64,000 nucleotides of DNA. Source: Oceanobacillus halotolerans (GTDB lineage Bacteria; Bacillota; Bacilli; Bacillales; Amphibacillaceae). Every line of letters starts with the position of its first letter. Position 1 is the first letter of the stretch. The translations under genes and the position numbers were made by a program. Below are positions 35,394-43,964 of the stretch, piece after piece. The stretch is taken from positions 587,235-651,234 of the forward strand of contig NZ_WIXL01000001.1 of the NCBI RefSeq assembly GCF_010993955.1. Reading direction: 5' to 3'. The notes below the pieces were generated by a model, which ran no database searches, was not told the origin of the DNA, and saw nothing but the letters and a program-made list of their open reading frames with translations.

Positions 35394-36452
35394 TTAAACT
35401 TGTTTCAACCATTTTGATAGATTTTCTTTGATAAAGTCATCATCAGCTAAATGTGGATAGTCCTCATAAACACGATCTATTTCTGTAGATTGGCCTGGAC
35501 TTAAGGTTTCTTTATCTCGCAGACACCAATTCCCTTGCAAGAGTCCTTGACGTGTTAGTACTTCATTAATGCCAGCGATACATCCTTTAAATTGATTAGC
35601 TGCATCGAAAAAGGCCGCATTTGCATCGGTTACTTGGTGAGCCAATGGGAAAAGTTGTGATACATCGCCATTTTCCTCACGTATTTTTTTAATTTGGTTA
35701 AAATGTTCTACGGCCGTTTTCGTCCAGACTGCCCAGTGTCCTAATAATCCACCTACAATGTTTTTGGTTACCGTCTTGTTTCCTACTTTTATGTCATAGG
35801 TTGTTAGTAAATCGTGGATGATATTATCATCATTCCCAGTGTAAAGTGTAATTTCATCCTTTCTACTCGAGTGACATACCGCTCTTACGACATCCAGTGT
35901 TTTATAACGATCAAATGGTGCAATTTTAATCGCGTGTACATTCGGTATTTCCGCGAATTGTCTCCAAAAATTATAGCTTAGGACTCTTCCACCAACAGCT
36001 GATTGTAAGTAAAAGCCAAAGATCGGAATCTCTTCTGATACTCGTTTAGCATGAGCCAGTAATTCTTCTTCTGACCAATCGTTTAGGCCCCCAAAGCTTA
36101 ATAACCCTAAATCATAGCCTAATGTTTTAGCAGTTTTCGCCTCTTGAATAGCTTGGTTTGTCGGTCCACAAATACCTGCTATCTTGATAAATGGCCGTTT
36201 CAAATCACGATTTCTGACTTCTTCTGCAGCAAGCGATAATACTTTTTCAAATAGCTGAAATTCAGGGTCGCGAATTTCAAATTGTGTTGTATGGACACCG
36301 ACTGCAATCCCACCGGCACCAGCATCCATATAATAGTTTGTTAAGGCACGTTGACGTTGTTCATCTAATTTTTTATCTTTTGTAATAGCAAGTGGATGCG
36401 CAGGAATAACGGTTCCCTCAAATAATAGATCTTTTATAGTTGTTTTTAACAT
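35394..36452 (-). CDS. DHDPS/NAL-family lyase
   Basis: 352-residue class-I aldolase-type enzyme of the dihydrodipicolinate synthase/N-acetylneuraminate lyase group. The N-terminus FEGTVIPAHPLAITKDKKLD and GGIAVGVHTTQFE fit the family, and the presumed Schiff-base lysine is in VHAIKIAPFDRY. It is longer than DapA (about 290). It overlaps or abuts the epimerase gene (2 bases between), with a transporter further upstream, so it is a catabolic lyase in a dedicated operon, not the lysine-pathway enzyme. The substrate is unknown. Confidence 0.8.
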   Translation of the reverse strand: MLKTTIKDLLFEGTVIPAHPLAITKDKKLDEQRQRALTNYYMDAGAGGIAVGVHTTQFEIRDPEFQLFEKVLSLAAEEVRNRDLKRPFIKIAGICGPTNQAIQEAKTAKTLGYDLGLLSFGGLNDWSEEELLAHAKRVSEEIPIFGFYLQSAVGGRVLSYNFWRQFAEIPNVHAIKIAPFDRYKTLDVVRAVCHSSRKDEITLYTGNDDNIIHDLLTTYDIKVGNKTVTKNIVGGLLGHWAVWTKTAVEHFNQIKKIREENGDVSQLFPLAHQVTDANAAFFDAANQFKGCIAGINEVLTRQGLLQGNWCLRDKETLSPGQSTEIDRVYEDYPHLADDDFIKENLSKWLKQV

Positions 36453-36453
36453 G

Positions 36454-37470
36454 TTAAAACGCTCCTTGTCTTTCTTGGAAGTGAGTTGGTTTATCTATCA
36501 TTTCCCCATCATGTTTTAGCCAATCGGCTGTCCATTCAATCATTTGCTGTAAAGGTACACTAGGGTAACCAAAAAGTTTATGTGCCTTGCTTGCATTATT
36601 GAGAAGTGCACTTTGTTCTTCGTCATTTCTAAAGAAGACCTCTTTGTCAAAGTGTCTGCCAAATTCTTCTGCTACCCAACGCACAGAAATTGTTTCTGGG
36701 CCTGTAATATTTAAAATGGCCGGATCCGTACTGCAATGAAGCAATGAGCGAATGGCATATTCATTGGCATCCCCTTGCCAAATAACATTAACATGTCCAG
36801 TTGTTAAGTCGACCGGTTTTTCCTGATAGACTTGTTTTGCAATTTCTAATAGCACGCCATATCGCATGTCGATCGCATAGCTTAAGCGAAATAATAAAAT
36901 AGGTGTATTGTTTTGTTTAGAAAAATACGTAAACATGCGCTCTCTTCCTAAGCAAGATTGTGCATATTCTCCTACTGGATTGGTTGGAGTTTCCTCTATA
37001 CAGCCTGCTTTTGTAATATCGACAAATGGATAGATATTTCCTGATGAAAAGACCACAATATTTGCATTAGGAAACTTATCAGCAACTCTTCCTGGTAGGT
37101 ACGCATTCATGGCCCAGGTTTGATGTTCATTGCCGACGGTTCCAAATTTCTTTCCAGCCATAAAAATAATATTTTCGACGTCTGGTAATGATTGAAGTTC
37201 TTCGTCATTTAGTAAGTCAGCTGCAATAGTTTCAATGCCACAGGACTCTAATTCTTCTTTTAATGTACCTGAGGAAAAACGAGAAACTCCAATAACTCGT
37301 TTCGTTACATTTGCTTCATTAATGGCTCGTTTTGCAAGCTTTGCCATGGATGGTCCCATTTTTCCACCTACACCTAGAATCATGATATCCCCTTCGATTT
37401 TTTTCATATCCTGTATCAAACGGGAAGTAGGTTTAGTCATGATTTCATTTAATTCTTCGATTGTTTGCAT
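36454..37470 (-). CDS. NAD-dependent epimerase/dehydratase family protein
   Basis: 338 residues, extended SDR fold. The cofactor-binding glycine motif is in IMILGVGGKMGPSMAKLAKR. Downstream are the conserved FSSGNIYPF and a YAQSCLGRERM region that places a Tyr four residues before a Cys, where YxxxK would be expected, so the catalytic lysine is not obvious. GAGGTGATT precedes the ATG. It sits between the lyase and the transporter in a minus-strand operon, probably acting on the same sugar- or acid-type substrate. Confidence 0.78.
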   Translation of the reverse strand: MQTIEELNEIMTKPTSRLIQDMKKIEGDIMILGVGGKMGPSMAKLAKRAINEANVTKRVIGVSRFSSGTLKEELESCGIETIAADLLNDEELQSLPDVENIIFMAGKKFGTVGNEHQTWAMNAYLPGRVADKFPNANIVVFSSGNIYPFVDITKAGCIEETPTNPVGEYAQSCLGRERMFTYFSKQNNTPILLFRLSYAIDMRYGVLLEIAKQVYQEKPVDLTTGHVNVIWQGDANEYAIRSLLHCSTDPAILNITGPETISVRWVAEEFGRHFDKEVFFRNDEEQSALLNNASKAHKLFGYPSVPLQQMIEWTADWLKHDGEMIDKPTHFQERQGAF

Positions 37471-37490
37471 GTAATCACCTCATTGTAGTT

Positions 37491-38741
37491 TTATAGAAAA
37501 ATATTGTTGATGTTATTAATAGCTAATAGAATTAATACGATTAACCCTGATATTGCGAGTATATTTTTGAATAACGTATTTTTTAGATCTCCCATAATTT
37601 CTTCATCATTGGCAACAACTAATAGTGCTATTGCAATAAATGGTACAGCAATAATAGTTATGGCCTGTGCGAAAATTATCATATTAACTGGTGCGCCACC
37701 AAAAATAATGGCAATAATCGAACCAAATAACATCACAGCAATAATCGCGATTTTTACTTTTACATTGGTTAGTTTGCTTCCAAATCCAAAACTATCCGAT
37801 ATCATTGCACCGCCAATCGTGGAATTCCCCATTAGGGAAGAAAATGCTGCTCCAAATAGACCTATCATGAAGATAATAGTTGCCCATGATCCATACAGAG
37901 GTTCAAGTGCTAGACCCATGTCTTCAATGGAATTAATTTGAATGCCTGCAGGTTTTAATACTGCTGCTGCAGTAATCATCACTAGTAGTGAAATTAATCC
38001 TAATAAGAAGATACCTAGATAAGATTCTTTCATCCCTTGTTTTACGATATCTTTCGTCCATCCCTTCTCTTGTACAAGATAGGATTGGTAACTAGCTCCA
38101 ACGATGGAAAAACATGTAGCAGTAAATGCAATGATTAATCCCATAGAACCATCTGGAATAGATGGAATTAGTCCGCTAGCCATTGATCCAATGGATGGTT
38201 TTGCTAAAAAGACTGTTACTAAAAAGGAAATTAACATCATTGCGACAAGAGCAATCATTAATTTTTCTAATGCTGAGTAGAAGTCTTTCGCAAATAATAA
38301 GGAAGCTCCCACGATGGTGAAGGCAGCAACCCAAAATTCAGGATTAAGTCCAAAAATATTGGATGCAGCAACACCAATTCCAATGGAGTTCCCTGCCTGG
38401 AATGAGGAAGTTACTAGGAAAGCTCCTAACCCAATTAATATGCCTCCCAATTTACCCCATTTCTGTTTGATCACTTGAATGAAACTAATGTCAGATGCTA
38501 TACCAATTCTTGTACTCATTTCGGTATAAATCATCATGAAAATGACTGTTGCAACAATTACCCAAATTAAATCATTTCCAAAAAGTGCTCCCATCGATGA
38601 AGAGGTTGTTAAACTTCCTGGTCCTAAGACTAGCGCAGAAGTAATTAGTGCAGGACCTAAAAATAATAGAATGTTTCTCTTGCCACCACGCTTTTTGTTA
38701 CCGCTTTCATTTGTTACATCATCTCTTAGTTGCGTTTCCAT
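37491..38741 (-). CDS. Nramp-like transporter lacking the metal-binding motifs
   Basis: 416 residues, eleven hydrophobic segments with an overall Nramp (MntH) pattern. The helix-1 motif that is DPGN in metal transporters reads LGPGSLTT, and the helix-6 MPH region reads VGASYQSYLVQEKGW. The aspartate and methionine that bind Mn/Fe are therefore missing. With its place at the head of a catabolic operon (epimerase and lyase follow), it may import an organic solute. The ATG at 38741 follows AGGAGGG; an alternative TTG lies one codon upstream. Confidence 0.78.
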   Translation of the reverse strand: METQLRDDVTNESGNKKRGGKRNILLFLGPALITSALVLGPGSLTTSSSMGALFGNDLIWVIVATVIFMMIYTEMSTRIGIASDISFIQVIKQKWGKLGGILIGLGAFLVTSSFQAGNSIGIGVAASNIFGLNPEFWVAAFTIVGASLLFAKDFYSALEKLMIALVAMMLISFLVTVFLAKPSIGSMASGLIPSIPDGSMGLIIAFTATCFSIVGASYQSYLVQEKGWTKDIVKQGMKESYLGIFLLGLISLLVMITAAAVLKPAGIQINSIEDMGLALEPLYGSWATIIFMIGLFGAAFSSLMGNSTIGGAMISDSFGFGSKLTNVKVKIAIIAVMLFGSIIAIIFGGAPVNMIIFAQAITIIAVPFIAIALLVVANDEEIMGDLKNTLFKNILAISGLIVLILLAINNINNIFL

Positions 38742-38744
38742 CAA

Positions 38745-39066
38745 ATCCCTCCTAACAAATATTTTTTAAAATATTAATTGAATTCATTATATTCCATATT
38801 AAAATTAAAGAAAATGTCTTAAATATGTCTTTAAGTGGATCTTTTTTAATTCCTAGAATGAACACTATCTATCCCCTTTTATAAAAGGAAACGTATAGTC
38901 AAATACATATTTCCCCATTAACCCGTAAATTCTGAAAAATAACAGTATTAATGATCATTAACATACTAAAAACAATAAATAACTCCAAAAGATGATGTAT
39001 ATCGAGTGATATCACCATCAACCAGTATTTGTTTTCGATGGTAGATTACCCTATCCTTAATAAGGA
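38745..39066. other. AT-rich divergent intergenic region
   Basis: No gene fits here. It should contain the promoter of the minus-strand catabolic operon, but no clear hexamer pair was found. An excellent Shine-Dalgarno-like AAGGAGGTG (39062-39070) runs into the REP copy at its right end. Confidence 0.4.
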
Positions 39067-39097
39067 GGTGCCTGTCACTTCCCGAATTTTGTCGAGG
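39067..39097 (+). repeat. REP copy 8, in the leader of the nitrilase gene
   Basis: GGTGCCTGTCACT then TCCCGAATTTTGTCGAGG. Its first bases complete an upstream AAGGAGGTG and it ends within GAGGGGA, which serves as ribosome-binding site for the ATG at 39110. Confidence 0.88.
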
Positions 39098-39109
39098 GGA
39101 GCGTGTCTT

Positions 39110-39895
39110 ATGAAGGTTACACTTGGTCAGTTTGAACCGAGTCTAGGAAATAAACAAGCGAATTTGAATAAGATTACTAGAATCATGGAACAGGCTTCTA
39201 ATGAGGATTCTGAGCTTGTTGTATTTCCTGAATTGGGTTTAACGGGCTATTTCATTCAAGACGTTGATTCGCAAATGGCTGAGCCGATTGATGGAGACAG
39301 TATTCGTTACATACAACAGCAATGTAAGCATTATAATGTACATGTTGTTTTGCCTTGGCCAGAGTTGAGTGAAGATGGAAGGATTTATAATGCGGCATGT
39401 CTGATCTCCAATCATGGTGAAATCATTGGCACTTATCGGAAGGTCCACTTGTATGATAAAGAAAAGGAAGTATTCACTCCAGGTGATGACTTTTTCGTGT
39501 TTGACAGTGCAATAGGAAAGATTGGCATCATGATTTGCTTTGATCTGGATTTTCCTGAAACAGCACGCACACTGCAATTGAAGGGTGCAGATATCATTGT
39601 CAGCCCAACGAATAATATGGAGCCATACCAAGTCTATCAAGATACCTTCTTGAAAAGTAGATCGATGGAAAATGAGATTCCTATTGTATTGTGCAATCGT
39701 GTTGGGGGAGAACGGGATTTGACATTTTTTGGTGAAAGTGCAGCTTATGACGCATTTGGACGACAGGTTACCAAGCTAAGGAGCAGCGAGAAAACAGAGA
39801 CGATAGAAGTCGGTATTCATCAACCGAGAGACAAGCAATTACAATACCGAGAAAATCGTGCTCCCAAATTATATGGTCAGCTTTTGAAATCATAA
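39110..39895 (+). CDS. Nitrilase-superfamily carbon-nitrogen hydrolase
   Basis: 261 residues. The Glu-Lys-Cys triad is visible in VFPELGLTGY, TYRKVHLYDKEKEVFTPG and GIMICFDLDFPE. Members hydrolyse nitriles, amides or carbamoyl groups in the cytoplasm. The start at 39110 is selected over the longer frame because GAGGGGA lies 9 bases before it. It is followed 16 bases later by an OpuAC-type binding lipoprotein gene, suggesting uptake and breakdown of a quaternary-ammonium or amide compound; that is inference. Confidence 0.85.
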   Translation: MKVTLGQFEPSLGNKQANLNKITRIMEQASNEDSELVVFPELGLTGYFIQDVDSQMAEPIDGDSIRYIQQQCKHYNVHVVLPWPELSEDGRIYNAACLISNHGEIIGTYRKVHLYDKEKEVFTPGDDFFVFDSAIGKIGIMICFDLDFPETARTLQLKGADIIVSPTNNMEPYQVYQDTFLKSRSMENEIPIVLCNRVGGERDLTFFGESAAYDAFGRQVTKLRSSEKTETIEVGIHQPRDKQLQYRENRAPKLYGQLLKS

Positions 39896-39911
39896 CTGGA
39901 GGGGAATTAGG

Positions 39912-40919
39912 TTGAACAAAAAAATGACGAGATGGGTAACAAGTATTTTATTACTTGCTGTATTGGTATTTATGGCAGGTTGTGGAGATTCATCAGCTTC
40001 TGGTGATGGAGAAGAAGCCGAAGATAAAGAACCAATTATTTTTGCTGATGCAGGTTGGGATAGTCTTCGTTTTCATAACGAAATAGCAGGAATTATTCTT
40101 GATGCAGGCTATGGATATGAATCAGAACAACGTACAGGTTCTAGTACAGCTATTTTCGCTGGTATTGAAGAAGGCGATATAGATGTCCACATGGAAGTCT
40201 GGAAAGATAATTTGACAGATATTTATAATGATGGAATTGAAAATGGCCACTTTGAAGTACTTTCTTTAAATTTCGATGATAATTACCAAGGTTTTTATGT
40301 ACCTACTTATATGATTGAAGGGGATAGTGAGCGTGGCATTGACCCAATGACACTGGATTTAAAGTATGTATCGGATTTACCAGAATATAAAGATCTGTTT
40401 GAGGACCCTGAAGATCCTTCTAAAGGACGTATTATTGGTTCCATTTCAGGTTGGACTGTCGATGAGATTCTTTTTGAGGCATATGAAGAATATAATTTAG
40501 ATGAAACATTTAATTATTTCCGTCCAGGCTCTGAAGCGGCAATTAATACATCGTTAACAGATGCTTATGAAAAAGGAGAGCCATGGGTTGGATATAACTA
40601 TGAACCAAACTGGATTATGGGTAAATATGATATGACGCCTCTTGTTGAAAAAGAAGAAGGTCCATTAGCTTCCATTGCAACACAAGATATTGAGATCGTG
40701 GCTACATCAGGTTTGTCTGATCGTGCACCAGAAGTAACCGATTTTCTAAGTAATTATCAAACTTCCAGTGCTATTGCAAATGAAGCATTAGCCTATATTC
40801 AAGACAATGGTGCATCTGCTTATGACGCAGCAGTGAAATTCTTACAAGAAAATGAAGATCTATGGACCGAATGGGTATCCGAAGACGTAGTGGAAAAAGT
40901 AAAAGCAGAAATCGAATAG
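39912..40919 (+). CDS. Glycine betaine/proline-type substrate-binding lipoprotein (OpuAC)
   Basis: 335 residues with a signal peptide and lipobox (VFMAGC, cysteine about residue 24), then an OpuAC domain. Recognisable regions are IFADAGWDSLRFHNEIAG, GDIDVHMEVWKDN and GEPWVGYNYEPNWI, which contain tryptophans that could form an aromatic cage for a quaternary amine. No permease or ATPase gene is adjacent, so it must use components encoded elsewhere. The TTG at 39912 follows GGAGGGG by 7 bases. A REP begins on the last base of its stop codon. Confidence 0.85.
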   Translation: MNKKMTRWVTSILLLAVLVFMAGCGDSSASGDGEEAEDKEPIIFADAGWDSLRFHNEIAGIILDAGYGYESEQRTGSSTAIFAGIEEGDIDVHMEVWKDNLTDIYNDGIENGHFEVLSLNFDDNYQGFYVPTYMIEGDSERGIDPMTLDLKYVSDLPEYKDLFEDPEDPSKGRIIGSISGWTVDEILFEAYEEYNLDETFNYFRPGSEAAINTSLTDAYEKGEPWVGYNYEPNWIMGKYDMTPLVEKEEGPLASIATQDIEIVATSGLSDRAPEVTDFLSNYQTSSAIANEALAYIQDNGASAYDAAVKFLQENEDLWTEWVSEDVVEKVKAEIE

Positions 40920-40949
40920 GTGCCTGTCACCACCCGAATTTTGTCGAAT
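40919..40949 (+). repeat. REP copy 9
   Basis: Perfect consensus, starting on the G of the preceding TAG stop. A terminator follows directly. Confidence 0.92.
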
Positions 40950-40950
40950 G

Positions 40951-40984
40951 AAAGCTGTTCGCAGTGTATTGCGAACAGCTTTTT
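40951..40984 (+). terminator. Rho-independent terminator
   Basis: AGCTGTTCGC (40953-40962) pairs with GCGAACAGCT (40971-40980), then TTTT. Confidence 0.88.
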
Positions 40985-41157
40985 ACTGCAATTATAGTAG
41001 TTAAGTGGAAAGGGTAAATTTTCCCTCTGGAGCTAAAAAGTATGAAGAATTCTACTAGGAATTATGGTACTATTGTAGGAGTGAAAAGTAGATTGTTAGA
41101 TTTGAAAAGTGAACTACATAACCATGAGAAGTTAAGTCAGACAAGGCTTAAAAGGAA

Positions 41158-41400
41158 AGTATAAAAGAGTTGGCATCATTGCTGCCTTGTATAGGAAAGG
41201 CCACGTCCAGCTCTAGCGCCTACCCCTCGAGGTCATAAGTCAATCCACACTACGCGCAAAAAGCGCCACGACAAGGCTTGGCTTATGCTTGGCAGATAAG
41301 AGAACCTTCTTACTGCATAAGTGCAACTAAGGCTTTCGCCACTTGGCGACAAGCCAAGTTTTCTAATCGGGGGTGACCAAGGTGCTTCTAGCTTTTGTTC
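41158..41400 (+). repeat. Dispersed repeat, module 2, copy B
   Basis: Shares GGCCACGTCCAGCTC, GGTCATAAGTCAATCCACAC, AAGGCTTGGCTTATGCTTGG and CTGCATAAGTGCAACTAAGG with the copies at 2371 and 55378. Contains the small palindrome GGCGACAAGCC. Non-coding. Confidence 0.82.
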
Positions 41401-41403
41401 CAC

Positions 41404-41522
41404 GTTAGGAAAGTATAAAGTTTTAGCCAAGAAGTGGACTCGACATAGCAAAAATTTTTACGTCCCAAGTATAAGAAAAACTAACACCCTCGCTAAAGGA
41501 CGAGCGAATGTGAGTTTTTCTA
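41404..41522 (+). repeat. Dispersed repeat, module 1, copy B
   Basis: Begins GTTAGGAAAGTATAAAGTTT, ends GAGCGAATGTGAGTTTTTCT, about 90 percent like copy A by eye. It ends 30 bases before the TcaA-like gene. Confidence 0.85.
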
Positions 41523-41552
41523 AACCATAAACAAAGGAAGGGAATGACGAGG

Positions 41553-43016
41553 GTGGAATTTTGTAAGAATTGTGGTTCAAAGGTAAAAAATGACCATTCT
41601 TTTTGTACATCATGTGGTCATCCTGTAACACAAGAGTCTGAGAGTAATACGGAGAATAAGGCTCTAGCTGAAAACAAAACAATCAAGCCCCAACCACAAC
41701 AATCACGTCGTTTAAATCAATCATCAACACCAAAACAGGCTAAACCAAAGAAAAAAATGTCTATTAAAACAAAAGTATTATTTGTCCTAGTCCTTCTACT
41801 AGTAGTAGCAGGGTTTGGAGGACATAAAGTACTAGAACATCGCTATTCACCGGAAAGCATAGCCGAAACATTTGATAAGGCAGTTGCTAATGAAGATGCC
41901 GAACTAGCTAAATCAGTCATGCAATTTACGGCTTTTCCTAATGATTTATCTGATGAGACGATCCAAACGTACTTATCCTTTTTAAAAGGTCTTGAAATAG
42001 ATTATGCATCAGACCTAACAAAAGCCTATCATGCTGCGCAAAACACGATAACTTCCCAACGAGTCCTAATTGAAAATAGTGGAAATGAACTAATAGAATT
42101 AATTCAATCAGGTAAAAAGTTCGGATTATATGATGATTATCGAATAAAAGCTATTCCATTTGAGGTAGAAATGGAAGCTGATTTAAAAGGAGCAGCGGTA
42201 ACGTTACAAGGGGAAACACATACCTTAACAGAACCTGTTACCTTAAAACACATACTACCAGGTGCTTATACAATAAAAGGGAGCTATGAAGGGGAATATA
42301 CCGATCTATCAAAAGAAATGGAACTCGATTTTCTGGAAGCCAAGCAAAATGTATTAGCGGTATTTCTCGATTTTGATGACCATCATGTAAAAGTCCGCTC
42401 GAATGAAAGGGATAGTACCCTCTTTATTAATGGAGAAGAAACCGGAGCGATTGGTGGTGGATTTGAACTAGGACCGGTCGCAACAGATGGTTCACTCGTT
42501 GTTCATGCTGAATTTGATGACGAAAAAACAGAGGAAGTAGCGATTACGGATGAAAAAACCATTCATTTGAACTTCGCTGAAAAAGAAAGTGCTGATCGCT
42601 CAGGCTCAAATAATGGATCGAATAATGAAGATGTGGCACGGGACAATGTAGCAAAATATCCAGCATTAGTAGATTTTATGGAAGTCTATGCAACTACTAG
42701 TGTAACAGCTATGAATCTAGGTGATTTTTCAATTGTAGAGCCGATGTTACATCCAGAAGGGAAGGCTTACCCTGAGTCAAGAGACTATATCAATTATGTG
42801 TATGAGGAAGGAATTACAGAGGATGTTATATCCGTCAGTGTTGAAAATATTGAAGTAGATGGTGATGATTTTATAGTCGATACAATTGAAGTGTATGACA
42901 TTCATTATGCCGATGATAGTACACAACGAAAAACCTTTGAATCCCGTTATACCGTATCCCGAATCTCGGATGAATACTATCAAGTTTGGGAACTAATCTG
43001 GACGAATGAGCAGTAA
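41553..43016 (+). CDS. TcaA/YvbJ-like membrane protein with zinc ribbon
   Basis: About 487 residues. The N-terminal zinc ribbon (CKNCGSKV...FCTSCGHP) is cytoplasmic. A basic linker and one membrane helix (about 73-93) precede a long extracytoplasmic part with TcaA-type repeated domains and an NTF2-like C-terminal domain (about 385-487). TcaA proteins of Staphylococcus affect glycopeptide sensitivity and wall teichoic acid release; YvbJ of Bacillus is similar in layout. GTG at 41553, 9 bases after GAAGGGA, is preferred to the ATG at 41544. The gene is monocistronic and follows a dispersed repeat. Confidence 0.78.
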   Translation: MEFCKNCGSKVKNDHSFCTSCGHPVTQESESNTENKALAENKTIKPQPQQSRRLNQSSTPKQAKPKKKMSIKTKVLFVLVLLLVVAGFGGHKVLEHRYSPESIAETFDKAVANEDAELAKSVMQFTAFPNDLSDETIQTYLSFLKGLEIDYASDLTKAYHAAQNTITSQRVLIENSGNELIELIQSGKKFGLYDDYRIKAIPFEVEMEADLKGAAVTLQGETHTLTEPVTLKHILPGAYTIKGSYEGEYTDLSKEMELDFLEAKQNVLAVFLDFDDHHVKVRSNERDSTLFINGEETGAIGGGFELGPVATDGSLVVHAEFDDEKTEEVAITDEKTIHLNFAEKESADRSGSNNGSNNEDVARDNVAKYPALVDFMEVYATTSVTAMNLGDFSIVEPMLHPEGKAYPESRDYINYVYEEGITEDVISVSVENIEVDGDDFIVDTIEVYDIHYADDSTQRKTFESRYTVSRISDEYYQVWELIWTNEQ

Positions 43017-43021
43017 CTTAT

Positions 43022-43059
43022 AACTGTTAGGACAACTTGTTGTTCTAGCAGTTTTTTTG
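43022..43059 (+). terminator. Rho-independent terminator
   Basis: AACTGTTAGGACAA can pair imperfectly with TTGTTCTAGCAGTT, followed by a T run. Confidence 0.65.
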
Positions 43060-43086
43060 GAGTGCTTGTTGCGATTGATAGTAGTG

Positions 43087-43776
43087 TTATGAAATAATTC
43101 CTTTTCGAAATAGTATAGCCACTGCATATGCACGATTTTGTGCGTTTAATTTTTGTAAGGCTTGTTTCACATATTGCTTTGCTGTGAATTCACTAATAGA
43201 TAATGCTGCTGCTATTAATTTTGTTGTTTCCTCCTGTCCTATTTTCATATTACTTGTCGTTCCCGATTACTAAGGTTATCTTCTTTTTGGTTAATAGTGG
43301 TATGTTGTAAGATTTCACCCACTGCATGTCCATATGTGGTAATGTCTGTTAGCATTTCTTCACTAAAAAAGGCTTCATCCTCCATCTGATTACTATAAAT
43401 ATACCCAATCACAACAGAGCCAAATGTAATCGGGACAATTAGAAATGACTTAACAGTGGGGTCGATTAAATATCATACTTGTTTTCTCAAAAATTTCTCT
43501 TCCAGTATAGTACATCGCTTTTCGGTCTTGAATAGCTGCTTCAATGGTTGGTAAGGAACGTATATCATCACGCTCATTCAAGTAAATTACTTGGCCACTT
43601 TCATCCATCGAAATAATCCCTTCACCAAGGTACCCAATATGGGAGTAACGAAATAAGAACGCGTTTTGGACGGGAAACGTTTCTAGAAATACATCTAAGA
43701 TTTTAATCAGTTGTTTTTCTTGTGTAGATGTTTGTTCGATTTTTGCCAATTTCTCCTGAATGGTATAAGTTAGCAT
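43087..43776 (-). pseudogene. Decayed GAF-LuxR transcriptional regulator
   Basis: The N-terminal 105 residues (IQEKLAKIEQTSTQEKQLIK, GAF-like with GEGIISMDESGQVIYL) are in one frame that stops near 43450. Coding resumes in a second frame as VKSFLIVPITFGSVVIGYIY through NRERQVI. A third frame gives IGQEETTKLIAAALSISEFT and the rest of a LuxR-type helix-turn-helix, ending at 43087. Two frameshifts thus break an otherwise collinear regulator of about 225 residues. The HTH would have bound DNA and the GAF domain a small ligand. Confidence 0.75.
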
Positions 43777-43890
43777 TTTCGTATCATCTCCTTTTGAGGG
43801 AAGTCAACTATACAAAATTGGGAATTTCATCATTATACAGAAAATTATATCATTAAAATATACCTATTAGAAGGTTTGAAGGGATTTATT

Positions 43891-43918
43891 TTGTAATCGC
43901 TTTCCTTAGCGATATAAG
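43891..43918 (+). promoter_or_regulatory. Probable sigma-A promoter of the alcohol dehydrogenase gene
   Basis: TTGTAA (43891-43896), 16-base spacer, TATAAG (43913-43918). Confidence 0.5.
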
Positions 43919-43964
43919 GGAAATTGGCAATTTGGGTAAAAAAATTGGGGAAGGAGTTTTTTAC

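Noticed and set aside
41233-41530. Short frames on both strands before the TcaA-like gene
   Set aside because: They fall inside the repeat copy B and have no codon bias or ribosome-binding site.
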